Source: Aplectana chamaeleonis (taxonomy: Eukaryota; Nematoda; Chromadorea; Rhabditida; Cosmocercidae). Taken from it: a stretch of DNA of 64,000 bases. How positions within the stretch are numbered: the stretch's first letter is position 1; each line of letters opens with the position of its first letter. Location of the stretch: assembly GCA_029168955.1 (NCBI GenBank), contig JAPDOI010000149.1, forward strand, positions 735,001 to 799,000, given 5' to 3'. The translations under genes and the position numbers were made by a program. The notes under the pieces were generated by a model. That model had not been told where the DNA came from, made no database searches, and worked only from the letters and a program-made list of their open reading frames with translations. Shown here one piece after another: positions 12,083 through 22,420 of this stretch.

Positions 12083-12402
12083 TATACTTTAACATTTTCA
12101 GATTTTTTTTCGAATATTCGACTTTTCGAATAATTCGGAATTTTGGAGTTTTCGAATATTCGACTTTTCGAATAATTCGGGATTTTGAAGTTTACGAATA
12201 TTTGACTTTTCGAATAGTTCGGGGTTTTGAACTTTTCGAATATTCGACTTTTCGAATAAGTCGGGGTTTTGAACTTTTCGAATATTCGATTTTTCGAATA
12301 ATTCGAGAATTTGCCTTTTTCGAATAATCGACCTTTGGAATGATTAAAGTCGACTTTTTCAATCGAATGATTTTTCGAATCATTCGACTCGGTCAAAGTA
12401 TA
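12083..12402. mobile_element. hAT-like MITE inside gag
   Basis: 320 bp with termini TATACTTT and AAAGTATA, flanked by a perfect 8-bp duplication GTGGATAC (12075-12082 and 12403-12410). The interior is five copies of a degenerate 60-bp unit containing TCGAATATTCGACTTTTCG. The 8-bp duplication points to the hAT superfamily. It shares unit and terminal motifs with the element at 7263-11113. Confidence 0.85.
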
Positions 12403-14109
12403 GTGGATACGAGTCTGAGCAAAGAAGACAGCCACCTTGGAAGCCTATGTGGCGAACCAGGCAACCAAGAAAAGAGCCGTTGAGATCGGGTTAGCAAAAC
12501 GAAATAGCTGCTCTATTGCAAGCAATGACGTGTGCCGACCACGGAGTTTTCGAAGGATCCGAGAACGAGAACTAGAATGAGTTCATCAGAAGGGTCAGAC
12601 GCAAGTACGAAGGCGTAGTCAATAACGACGCGACGCTGATAGACATTCTAGGAGATGATCACTTAGGTGGACGAGCCAAGTGCATCTTCATGACTATTCC
12701 GCAGCAAGTTCAACAGCAGGGCTTTCATGCCGTAGTGGAGGAACTACGTTCGTTGCTAGCTTGTGACTCTACAGCAGAAAGAATTCGTGCATTAACGACG
12801 TTGAGGAACCTTCCGATCAGATCAAACCAAGAAATAGCAGATTTCTGTGTGACACGAAGTTCTGTGTGAGAAGTTTGGTCGAAAAGCGAACCCAGAGTGC
12901 TCGATAGAGGAACGATCTATGGAATATGCGCAGATACTGCTTGAGAATCTCACAAACTGGCCCGAGTACGTTCAGTTGATAGGAGTGCTGCGTCGCACAG
13001 AAGCGACACAAGCTTACAACGAGATCAAGCAGCTTGCAATCAGCATTGAACAGTCGAGAAAGTTGTGTTGCCCTGAAAGTAGTAGCGTAGGCAGAAGGCA
13101 TAGCAATTGGAAGGAAAGATCGAATGAAGCCTACAACCATCAGATGGCTCGACAACCATATGGAGGTCAAGAAGCAAGACCAAGATCATCGGAGCCAGTA
13201 GGAAGAGACTATGTTCAACGACAACTGCCTCAATCCAGTAGTCAGATGGAACCTTCGGGCGAGATCGACTCGAGAAAGTGCTATAGATGTTCTGGATACG
13301 GACACATAGCGAGAGATTGTCCAGGGCGAGTCGAAGAACGTGAACGCCAAGAGATCTTGCCACAAAAGCCTCCAGAAAACACATTGTCATCGATTATTGA
13401 TAGAGCAAGAAATATGGCCATAAGAGCCGCAGGTTGTGATCTCATAGGAAAACGATTGATGATCGAAGCACAAATGCTCAATGTCAAGGTGCCTGCTTTG
13501 ATAGATACAGGATCGATGATAAGTATTGTACCGATGAAAGTACTGGAAGAAGCGCGGAGTAATGGGTACAACATTGACAGGCTTCAGCTTGTGTCCATAC
13601 AAGGGCGCCGAGTGTACGATGCTTCCAATAACGAAATGGAATTCCTGGGAGCAGTGCGCATCAAGATAGAGCTCGAGAACAGCGCGAATGCTGAGGTTGC
13701 GTTCTACATTTCTCGTCAAGACGATGACGAGATTCTTCTCGGGACGAATGCGCTGGAAAGCCTGGACGTGGTGTTGAAAATAGGAGAGCAAGAGGCACGT
13801 TCAAGAGAAATCTCTGAGAAAGAGAAAAGTTCAGTTCGAAATGTGAAGGTTGCACAATGCACCAAGAAACCGTCATCAGTGGAAGTCCTGTGTGGCAAGG
13901 CGGAAAGAAAGCCTTCAAGAGTATTATGGTGGTCAAGTGAAGAAAGGTTACACGGTGCACCTCACAAGAACAAGAAAGCTCAGCAGCGAGCCGTAGCACC
14001 CGATAACCGCAATGCGGACGTTTCGTCAAGTATTCCCGATGATAGGCAAGAGACCGTCATGTCGAGGGGCAAGAGAACTAGAGCAAAAAGTGAAAGAGTT
14101 TTTCGTTAG
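12403..14109 (+). pseudogene. gag-pro: gag C-terminal part plus aspartic protease
   Basis: After the MITE the gag frame resumes. It is broken by stops near 12490 and 12571 and by a frameshift near 12840. From 12919 it is open to 14109 (396 codons). The sequence TNWPEYVQLIGVLRR...YNEIKQLAISIEQ is typical of nematode LTR-element gag C-terminal capsid. A single zinc knuckle CYRCSGYGHIARDC lies at about residues 121-134 (pattern C-X2-C-X4-H-X4-C). An aspartic protease active site ALIDTGSMISIVP has its DTG near residue 196. Gag binds and packages the element RNA and the protease would cut the polyprotein. The frame ends 130 bp before the polypurine tract, where pol should lie. Confidence 0.88.
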
Positions 14110-14225
14110 AGTTTCAATTCCAGAGATGTTGATTGCTACCCCAGGAACCTCTACGACGCTACAAGGAAGCAATCATCAGGAGTACAGAAGCCAACGATGC
14201 ATCGGCCGCCGAGGACGTCGGCTCC

Positions 14226-14240
14226 CCGAGGGAGGGGGAG
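14226..14240 (+). other. Polypurine tract
   Basis: CCGAGGGAGGGGGAG lies immediately upstream of the TGTCGC start of the 3' LTR, the expected place for plus-strand priming. Confidence 0.85.
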
Positions 14241-14714
14241 TGTCGCAAAGGGATTGCTCTGGCTCCAGTTCATCACATCATTTCTGTGGGCGTGACCCAA
14301 TACTCGGGCGGAGGCGGGGCACGCACCGAGACGACCACGCGGGCGCCCATATAAGGCGACCGAGATGGGGGAGCGAGAGAGTTGCGGACTGCACAGCTTC
14401 GCGAAGGAGCAGCCTATGTGGCGCCGTTGAAGAGTGACGGTTCCCCCTTGACCGAGAGCAAAGCGTAAGTGTCATGAGACTCCTGCCTAAGTGGCCAAGT
14501 CTCAGTAAAACGCCTCGGTTCGTTAGTTACCTGTGTGGTATTGTATTGTAGTGTATTTGCCAAGTGTCATCGTTAATATATTGTAAATATTATTGTCATA
14601 AACAAGTATTCAACCAAGTATCCTGTGCTGTGACAGCGGTTTGATCTCACGTTATCTCGAAACAGCTTGGTCCGGTCATCTCATACCCCTAGGCCCAGCC
14701 ATACCACCAGCACA
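14241..14714 (+). repeat. 3' LTR (474 bp)
   Basis: Begins TGTCGCAAAGGG and ends AGCACA. It carries CCATATAAGGCG near 14350 as a TATA box, which the 5' LTR has lost by deletion. The flanking CTGC at 14715-14718 repeats the 4 bases before the 5' LTR. Confidence 0.92.
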
Positions 14715-17389
14715 CTGCAAACTCCCACCCATGTCCTGCACATCTTCTATGACGTCCTGCACACTTCCACTGATGTCCTGCGCACTTTCTATGAGGTCCT
14801 GCACACTTCCACTAAGGTCCTGCACACTTTCTATGACGTCCTTCACCCTCCCACTGATGTCTTTCACACTTTCTATGAGGTACTGCACGCTCCCATCAAT
14901 GTCCTGCACACTTTCTATGACGTCCTGCACACTCCCATCAATGTCCTGCACACTTTCTATGACGTCCTGCACACTCCCACTGATGTCTTTCACACTTTCT
15001 ATGAGGTCCTGCACACTCCCATCAATGTCCCGCACACTTTCTATGAGGTCCTGCAAACTCCCACCGATGTCCTGCACATCTTCCATGACGTCCTGCACAC
15101 TCCCACTGATGTCCTGCGCACTCTCTGTGAGGTTCTGCGCACTCCCACTGATGTCCTGCACACTTTATATGAGGTCCTGCACACTTCCACTAGGGTCCTG
15201 CACACTTTCTATGACATCCTGCACACTCCAACTGATGTCGTGCACACTTTCTGTGAGGTCCTGCGCACTCCAACTGATGTCCTGCACACTTTCTATGAGG
15301 TCCTGCTCACTCCCACTGATGTCTTTCACACTTTCTATGAGGTCCTGCACACTCCCACTAAGGTCCTGCACACTTTATATGACGTCCTGCACACTTCCAC
15401 TTATGTCTTTCACACTTTCTGTAAGGTCCTGCACACTCCTACTGACGCCCTGCACACTTTCTGTGAGGTCCTGCGCACTCCAACTGATGTCCTGCACACT
15501 TTATGTGAGGTCCTGCGCACTTAAACTGATGTCCTGCACACTTTCTATGAGGTTCTGCACACTCCCACTAAGGTCCTGCACACTTTCTATGGCGTCCTGC
15601 ACACTTCCACTGATGTCCTGCCACTGATGTTCTGCACACTTTCTGTGAGGTCCTGCGCACTCCCACTGATGTCCTGCACACTTTCTATGAGGTCCTGCAC
15701 ACTTCCACTAGGGTCCTGCACACTTTCTATGACGTCATGCACACTCCAACTGATGTCCTGCACACTTTCTGTGAGGTCCTGCGCACTCCAACTGATGTCC
15801 TGCACACTTTCTATGAGGTCCTGCTCACTCCCACTGATGTCTTTCACACTTTCTATGAGGTCCTGCACACTCCCACTAAGGTCCTGCACACTTTATATGA
15901 CGTCCTGCACACTTCCACTGATGTCCTGCCACTGATGTTCTGCACACTTTCTGTGAGGTCCTGCGCACTCCCACTGATGTCCTGCACACTTTCTATGAGG
16001 TCCTGCGCACTCCCACTAAGGTCCTGCACACTTTCTATGACGTCCTGCACACTCCCACTGATGTCCTGCACACTCCAACTGATGTCCTGCACTTTTTCTG
16101 TGAGGTCCTGCGCACTCTAACTGATGTCCTGCACACTTTCTATGAGGTCCTGCAAACTCCCACCGATGTCCTGCACATCTTCTATGACGTCCTGCACACT
16201 CCCACTAAGGTCCTGCACACTTTCTATGACGCCCTGCACACTCCCACTGATGTCCTGCACAGTTTCTGTGAGGTCCTGCGCACTCCAACTGATGTCCTGC
16301 TTACTTTCTATGAGGTCCTGCACACTCCCACTAAGGTCCTGCACTTTTTCTATGACGTCCTTCACACTCCCACTTATGTCTTTCACACTTTCTGTAAGGT
16401 CCTGCACACTCCTACTGACGCCCTGCACACTTTCTGTGAGGTCCTGCGCACTCCAACTGATGTCCTGCACACTTTCTGTGAGGTCCTGCGCACTTAAACT
16501 GATGTCCTGCACACTTTCTATGAGGTTCTGCACACTACCACTAAGGTCCTGCACACTTTCTATGGCGTCGTGCACACTCCCACTGATGTCCTGCTCAGTT
16601 TCTGTGAGGTCCTGCGCACTCCAACTGATGTCCTGCTTACTTTCTATGAGGTCCTGCACACTCCCACTCATGTCCTGCACACTTTCTACGAGGTCCTGCA
16701 AACTCCCACTGATGTCCTGCACATCTTCTATGACGTCGTGCACACTCCCACTGATGTCCGGCGCACTTTCTGTGAGGTCCTGCACACTCCCACTAAGGTC
16801 CTGCACACTTTCTATGACGTCCTGCACACTCCCACTGATGTCCTGCACACTCCCACTGATGTCCTGCACACTTTCTGTGAGGTCCTGCGCACTCAAACTG
16901 ATGTCCTGCACACTTTCTATGAGGTCCTGCACACTCCCACTAAGGTCCTGCACACTTTCTGTAACGTCGTGCACACTCCCACTGATGTCCTGCACAGTTT
17001 CTGTGAGGTCCTGCGCACTCCAACTGATGTCCTGCTTACTTTCTATGAGGTCCTGCACACTCCCACTAAGGTCCTGCACACTTTCTATGACGTCCTTCAC
17101 ACTCCCACTTATGTCTTTCACAATTTCTGTGAGGTCCTGCGCACTCCAACTGATGTCCTGCACACTTTCTGTGAGGTCCTGCGCACTTAAACTGATGTCC
17201 TGCACACTTTCTATGACGTCGTGCACACTCCCACTGATGTCCTGCACAGTTTCTGTGAGGTCCTGCGCACTCCAACTGATGTCCTGCTTACTTTCTATGA
17301 GGTCCTGCACACTCCCACTAAGGTCCTGCACACTTTCTATGACGTCCTTCACACTCCCACTTGGCGTTCTGCGCACACCCGTTTGGGTC
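14711..17389. repeat. 42-bp dimeric minisatellite, type A (right segment)
   Basis: Continues the array cut by the LTR element, with the same half-units and variants. The last units before the inverted-repeat insert change towards type B (GCGTTCTGCGCACACCC, then GTTTGGGTC). At 15611-15620 and 15931-15935 a few bases are missing from a unit (TGCCACTGATGT). The two events repeat the same local pattern and so mark a higher-order duplication of roughly 320 bp. Confidence 0.95.
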
Positions 17390-17502
17390 ACAAGCACGCT
17401 CATGCCAATCATTTTTTTTTTCGCAGGGCTACCATAACCCTCCTTTAAAATTTTTCCAAGTGTCAGCTTGGATATGAGCACATCGTAATAGCCAACAATC
17501 AT
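16117..17502 (-). other. Open frame with regular heptad repeats (possible coiled coil), not accepted as a gene
   Basis: ATG at 17502 on the minus strand gives a 47-residue unique start (GYYDVLIS, KEGYGSPAKK, MIGMSVLVTQ), then about 29 copies of a 14-residue repeat such as SVQDLSG SVQDLIE, to a TAG at 16117. Val and Leu/Ile fall at spacing 3-4, a textbook a/d heptad, so the product would be a long two-faced helix. A TATA box (17585-17594) lies about 85 bp upstream. Against a gene: other frames are equally open, and the unique start differs from the second locus (61.2-61.32 kb) by about 12 amino-acid-changing and 3 silent changes by hand count. In the second locus the frame stops at once at CCGTAG. 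That pattern looks neutral. Confidence 0.2.
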
Positions 17503-17669
17503 GTTTGCACAATTTTGACCTCAGCCACTTCCCAGCGGCTTCTCGAAGAGAGCGATGTGTGAATGAATGCATACCTCCCCTCTGCCCTTTTATACCCAGC
17601 ATGTTATGAGCGTTCAAGGATGGTTACGGTAGCCCTGCGGAAAAAATTGTCGGCATGGGCGTGCTTGTA
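17390..17669. mobile_element. 280-bp inverted-repeat insert with TATA box, within the minisatellite
   Basis: Arms of about 48 bp are inverted. ACAAGCACGCTCATGCC at 17390 and CGCAGGGCTACCATAACC at 17419 pair with GGTTACGGTAGCCCTGCGG (17624) and GGCATGGGCGTGCTTGTA (to 17669). Both flanks carry TTTGGGTC (17382-17389, 17670-17677), an 8-bp target duplication within the type B unit. The centre contains CCCTTTTATACCC. A second copy with the same flanking 8-mer is at 61202-61506. Size, terminal repeats and the 8-bp duplication fit a hAT- or MULE-type MITE. Confidence 0.75.
17585..17594 (-). promoter_or_regulatory. TATA box in the 280-bp insert
   Basis: TATAAAAGGG on the minus strand, conserved at 61398-61407 in the second copy. 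It would direct transcription into the type A array. Whether it is used is unknown. Confidence 0.35.
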
Positions 17670-18298
17670 TTTGGGTCCCGCACACTTTCTACGGCGTCCG
17701 GCGCACTTCGACTTGGGTATCTCACACTTTCTATGGTGTCCGGCGCACTTCCACTTGGGTATCGCACATTTTTGACGGGGCCCGGCGCAGATTCACTTGG
17801 GTCCCATACACTTTCTACGGCATCCGGCGCACTCTCATTTGGGTCCCACACACTTTTTACGACGTCCGACGCACTCTCATTTGGGTCCCACACACTTTCT
17901 ACGGCGTTCTGCGCACACCCATTTGGGTCCCGCACACTTTCTACGGCGTCCGGCGCACTCTCATTTGGGCCCCGCACACTTTCTATGGCGTTCTGCGCAC
18001 ACCCATTTCGGTTCTGCACACTTTCTACGGCGTCCGCCGCACTCTCATTTGGGTCCCGCACACTTTCTACGGCGTTCTGCACACACACATTTGGGTCCCG
18101 CATACTTTCTACGGCGTCCGCCGCACTCTCATTTGGCTCCCGCACACTTTCTACGGCGTTCTGCTCACACCCGTTTGGGTCCCGCACACTTTCTACGGCG
18201 TCCGGCGCACTCCCACTTGGGTCCCGCACACTTTCTACGGCGTCTTGCGCACTCCTACTGGGGTCCCGCAAACTATCTACGGCGTTCTGTGGCGCACT
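17670..18298. repeat. 42-bp minisatellite, type B
   Basis: About 15 copies of a 42-bp unit whose halves are CACACTTTCTACGGCGTCC and GGCGCACTCTCATTTGGGTC. It aligns in register and in the same orientation with the type A unit (CACACTTTCTAYGRCGTCC shared), so A and B are diverged descendants of one repeat. The minus frame reads 14-residue units like SVRDPNESAPDAVE, related to the A frame but with prolines that would break a coiled coil. Confidence 0.93.
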
Positions 18299-18900
18299 TC
18301 TGAGTCACACCGTGCGGCGTTCCAAAAAGTACTTCCGAGATCCCGCCGTATTGATTGAAGCGTTGCCCCGTCTCAGGGAGCGTTCAATCCTGAGCAAAAG
18401 CCTATCAGTAACGGTGTTTATTTCACTAGTTCATTTTTACGAATGAGTAAACGTCGGATGGTTTATAATAACATGTTTACGTGTTTTTGTCTTTCTTGAC
18501 CCCCAATTTCGAGGTTCCGCAAAAATTGAGCTACCAACTTCAACATTTGACAGGAGCTAAGTGCAAACATAACCAGCTCCCTGGCCAAAAATGAGCTCTC
18601 TAGCTCAACGATAAGTGTTCCAACAAGATCGTGAACGCCAACTGAAAAAAACGAGATGAACATTTTTTCGACCAAAATCACGCGGTTTTGACAATTTTTC
18701 TCGAATCTCAGGTGACCATTCCGGACCATTTTGCGGTGGTACAATCAACTCTTCAAGCTTTATCCAATGCAGTAAAAATGATTTTTCCACGAATTCTCTG
18801 AACCTGGGTTCTAGATTCACGTCGTTGCGCGATAGCGATTCAAAACCAAATCGGTGTGCGCTTCGCGCACACCACAATTCTTTTACAGTTGACAACATAA
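18299..18900. repeat. Flanking block shared with 62.2-63.9 kb
   Basis: Starting with GCGCACTTCTGAGTCACACC the sequence is nearly identical to 62166-62390. After 18503 it resumes its match at 63479-63860 (GAGGTTCCGCAA...GAGCTAC...GATCGTG). Between these the second locus holds 1.09 kb of three MITE insertions. A hairpin GTGTGCGCTTCGCGCACAC at 18853 has the counterpart GTGAGCGCTTCGCGCTCAC at 63828. The arms changed in a paired way. The block shows that array, core and flank moved or duplicated together. Confidence 0.88.
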
Positions 18901-18919
18901 TGAGTGGTGATTACTACAG

Positions 18920-19066
18920 AGTGGAGATGTGATGCCGATATCCATCAGTCGTCTCGATAGCGACGAAGAGTTGAAGATCACGTGGGACTCATCGAAATTC
19001 CGTTGTTTCACCGATGAAGCGGACACTGAAGAAGATGACGAATTCCCGGAATTGCTGTTAGATTAA
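18920..19066 (+). CDS. Candidate terminal exon, short acidic C-terminus
   Basis: A frame open from an acceptor-like TTACTACAG at 18911-18919 gives SGDVMPISISRLDSDEELK, then a segment ending DTEEDDEFPELLLD and TAA at 19064-19066. An ATG at 18932 would give 44 residues alone. Codon choice and the acidic tail look protein-like, but I recognise no family and find no upstream exon. It could equally be chance sequence beside the repeated block. Confidence 0.22.
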   Translation, partial: SGDVMPISISRLDSDEELKITWDSSKFRCFTDEADTEEDDEFPELLLD

Positions 19067-20579
19067 AAAGTGATCTATTTGTTGCATACTGTAACGTCGT
19101 CATCATTTTAAGTATGATGATGGATCTTTGTGATTTTATCATATCATTTCGATCACGATATTTGTTTCAAGGTGCCCTTATCATGAGCTTAGTGTTGTAT
19201 GCTAAACTTCGAATGTTCGATGTGTTTTTGGCATGAAATAGTCATTGCCACTGTGATTATGGGAATGTTTTTCATGTTCATATTCGATGTCATCTAGTTA
19301 GTAGTATCTCATCTAATTGATATATTAAAAAAGGTATACTGCATATTGGGGGTGCCCCAGAAGTCTTCGAATACTAATTTCCGGTTTTTTATCGCCCCGA
19401 ATTTGACCGTCACTCGGGAGCATTTTCTTATGTGTCGGATCTACCAGGGTGAAGAAGTTTAGTTCATGTATGAAAATGCTCTTTGCTGATAATGATAGAG
19501 GAAGGCGCGTTCTTTTCTCACGCTTGGTGTTTACGAGATATTGCTTTAAATACTTCCAGGCTTCTCACATTTAGAGATATTAGGACATTATTGAGACCAA
19601 AAGTCTCTTCGTCCTGCACAGGGATTTCAATTAGAGGAGGTGGTCATCTGGGGAGCCTGGATAAATCCCAGATCTACGACGTACTGCCTTAAGATTTGGT
19701 TAAGTATTGAGCGAAGTGTAAAGACAAGACAAGTTACGATTCTCCGCGCTTTCCTCGAACATCTACTTTGAGATAAACGTGCTTTTGTGTTCAGGGCGTA
19801 TTGGTGCCCTTGTTTAATTATCTCAGTTTCCGTTGTCGATTTGATCGCGTATTTTGTGAAGTGTCATAAATGTTGGAATTAGTTGTGTCATCGTTAAGTT
19901 CATCTGTGTGGGCTGATCGCAGATATTGCTAGTTTATTCTATTGAACATAGAATGAAGTGTTCCTGATGAATTTCGCTTCGGAGGTGCGCAGACAGAATT
20001 TTGCTGATTTTCTGTAATCGAGTTTTCGGTGAATTTAGTTTGTGCACTTGTGACCGTTGCGGTGATCACCTTACCTGCGAAATCACAGTGTTGTGAAGAA
20101 ACTTGCTGTTATCAGAAATTCGTCGAAAATTCGGGATTGACTTGAAAACAGAAAAAAGTGTAGTGGCGATTGGGTTGCGATACGTCCATTTTTGATGGTA
20201 CCGTGACGAACTGCCTACTTCAGAGGACCCTTCTGACGCTAATTCATAACCTATCGAGCTCTAATCCTAGCGTGGTAGAGCACACAAAAAAAATGTTTGG
20301 AAGATGTTCAAAGCCACCCTCGGAGCTCGGTTTTGAATGGGAATCGAACGCCCCGAATTCGCGACCAAATAATGTAGACTCTCAGATGCTAGTCGCAGCT
20401 AAATATCTTCTCTGGTTTTCGAATTCAGACCCCCATCTTCGGGCTGGAGTGTATTTTTCTGTTCTCAATCGAAGAGTAAACATATCTTGAGTTTAACTAA
20501 AATTTCACATTTTATTGCCCAGACTTGTTCACCAAAATCGCGAAAAATTCAAATACCAAATGAATCCCAAGTAAGGCCG
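19067..20579. other. AT-rich stretch without a supported gene
   Basis: No convincing coding frame or repeat structure. A weak tRNA-like B-box appears on the minus strand (GTTCGATTCCC, near 20340) without a matching A-box of good quality. GAGCATTTTC and GAAAATGCTC (19411, 19470) form a short inverted pair. Confidence 0.5.
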
Positions 20580-21310
20580 TTTTCCGATAGAGGACCAAAA
20601 GAACTACTCCAGCCCGAAGATAAGTGTCTGGGCTGATAGTAAACCCCTCCCTCGTGTTTTCACAACAATACAAAAAATATTACGTGAGAGGACATGACAG
20701 CGAATACCAATGTCACATGGGGCCCCAGAAAACTCAGGTGCTCGCTTTTGAATTTCCAGAGAACTGTTTAAAAAATATTATTAAATTCCAAAGTTTCCAA
20801 AGTTGGTCGTTTTTGAACAATGCTTTGCCTTGATCCTCAATGGAAACAAATTCCTCTGATGAAAAAAATTATTACACTTTATCAACTATGAGGAATCGAT
20901 TTGAGTTATCAGAGTTTCCAAAATCGCTCTCAGTAAAAAATTAATTTCTTAATTTCTCTGATCCCAGATCCTGCAGATAGAGACTCGAACGATGCGCCGT
21001 AGTCGTTTTGATCTATGAAAAATATAACATCAAAAATTGAAAGACACGAACAACCTCATCTTTTCGATCGAATGACGCTCACAGGCGAAAAACCCTCGAG
21101 CAAGAGGCCGCTCATGCATTCCATCGCGTGCAGAATGGCTACAGTAGTAACCGACTACGGGGAATTGATTGAAATAGAATTTGAGAAAAAAAGCTATTTT
21201 ATCACTTTCTTATTATACAATTGTGCTTTTGCTGCACGAAAGCTCTTTTTCCTTACACCTACTAAAACAGGATTAGGGAGTTCATTGCATGCTGAGGTAA
21301 CGTAAGGTGT
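20580..21310 (+). repeat. Dispersed repeat, copy 1 (inverted copy at 28.19-28.96 kb)
   Basis: Several long stretches match 28190-28960 in reverse complement. Examples are the segment with GAATGACGCTCACAGGCGAA and CCGCTCATGCATTCCATCGC near 21080, CTCTGATCCCAGATCCTGCA, and the end GGAGTTCATTGCATGCTGAG before GTAACGT. On the minus strand both copies read TSACNELPNPV, which hints at an old coding segment. Confidence 0.7.
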
Positions 21311-22375
21311 GTTTGGTATCTTGTGGGACGAGCATGGAATACAGTCCGACGAGAAATGGAACAGAAACGCTCTATCATATGCATTCGATGCTACGTAGCT
21401 TTTGAATAGACGATTAATTTGAATATCGTATTCTTAGAGCACCCCCAATGAATGAATACTCTTGATAATCATCTCTGAAAATTCCCGGATGAGTGAATTT
21501 TCCGAATATAGCCTTTCTCAATTCACCTAATGATTTTTTCTAGAATACCGCGTTCTTAACAATTTTGAATGGATAAATGAATTCGAAATACTGTTCTCTA
21601 TTCGGTTCGAATGAATATTTGGAGCATCTATCCGAATACTGAAACGAATATTCGAGTTTTCGGCTCATGATTTCCAGAATGATTCCTGAATATTTATGAA
21701 CAATGCCCGGAATCGGACGATTATTCGAAAAATATAATGTTCCGGTCCCCCGAACAACCCAAATCATCGTTAGCAGAATAACTTTGAAATTTCTAGACGA
21801 AGCGAGGTTCTATAAAAAACGACTTTTTTTGATTTCACGAATGAAGCGAATAATATTATTCGAATCGAATGAAGGGTTTGTTGCCTACGAGCAGAGATGA
21901 GCTGGTTCCCTTCGCTTGTAGCCGAAAGGCTCTGCTGTCGATAACCTATCGCAGAGTTAGGAGTGACGAGGCCACATCTCAACCAAAACTTCAGCTATTC
22001 ACATCGCGAAGCCAGGTGTGTGAGCGTTCGTGTCCGACTGCCTATGGACACGTTAAAGCTAGAAGGGGGATATTTCTGAGGGTCATTCACTTACAGCAAG
22101 CAACGGCTACCTTATGAGTTGATGATCGCTTCGAAATTGAAGACTAGTAAAAGCACTGCCTGCTGGCTGCCTCGCTCGCCGTTCGCGACTTCGCACTCGT
22201 TCGCGTTAGGGCATTGGTATACTTCCTTGTTGCTGCACCGATAGGTTTCGTCAACTATCACTCATTCTGTCAGGACCAGCGCCGGCACTACGGCAGGGTC
22301 GTACGCGGGAACAGTTTGCATGCGCCCGTCGCAGCGACGGGTCGCTGAGAGGTGTTATAGTTTTGAGTGGCGTAA
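21311..22375. other. Stretch without a supported gene
   Basis: Contains GAATATTCGAG/CGAATAATA-type motifs around 21600-21860 that recall the hAT-like subterminal unit but do not form a clear element. The rest is non-coding as far as I can read. GCGACGGGTCGC at 22332 is a short hairpin. Confidence 0.4.
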
Positions 22376-22420
22376 CCTCTGAGAGAACTAGCCGCAGTAG
22401 TACCGCAGCCGTACCGCAGT

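Larger units (their letters stand above)
3465..14714 (+). mobile_element. Decayed LTR retrotransposon inserted in the minisatellite, carrying three nested insertions
   Basis: The 5' LTR begins TGTCGCAAAGGG at 3465 and the 3' LTR ends CACA at 14714. The 4-bp target CTGC is present on both sides (3461-3464 and 14715-14718), and the array reads through perfectly if the element is removed. A candidate primer-binding site follows the 5' LTR, and a polypurine tract precedes the 3' LTR. The internal region holds a gag-protease gene on the plus strand, broken by stops, a frameshift and a MITE. No reverse transcriptase, RNase H or integrase lies between the protease and the 3' LTR, so pol is deleted. 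Superfamily (Ty3/gypsy or BEL) is undecided because pol is missing. The element is inactive by every feature I can read. Confidence 0.9.

Noticed and set aside
17655..18446. 263-codon plus-strand frame over the type B array
   Set aside because: Low-complexity product of the 42-bp unit that continues into the flank. The corresponding frame at the second locus is shifted near 61.47 kb.
20325..20410. tRNA gene on the minus strand
   Set aside because: B-box-like GTTCGATTCCC is present but no cloverleaf or good A-box can be drawn.
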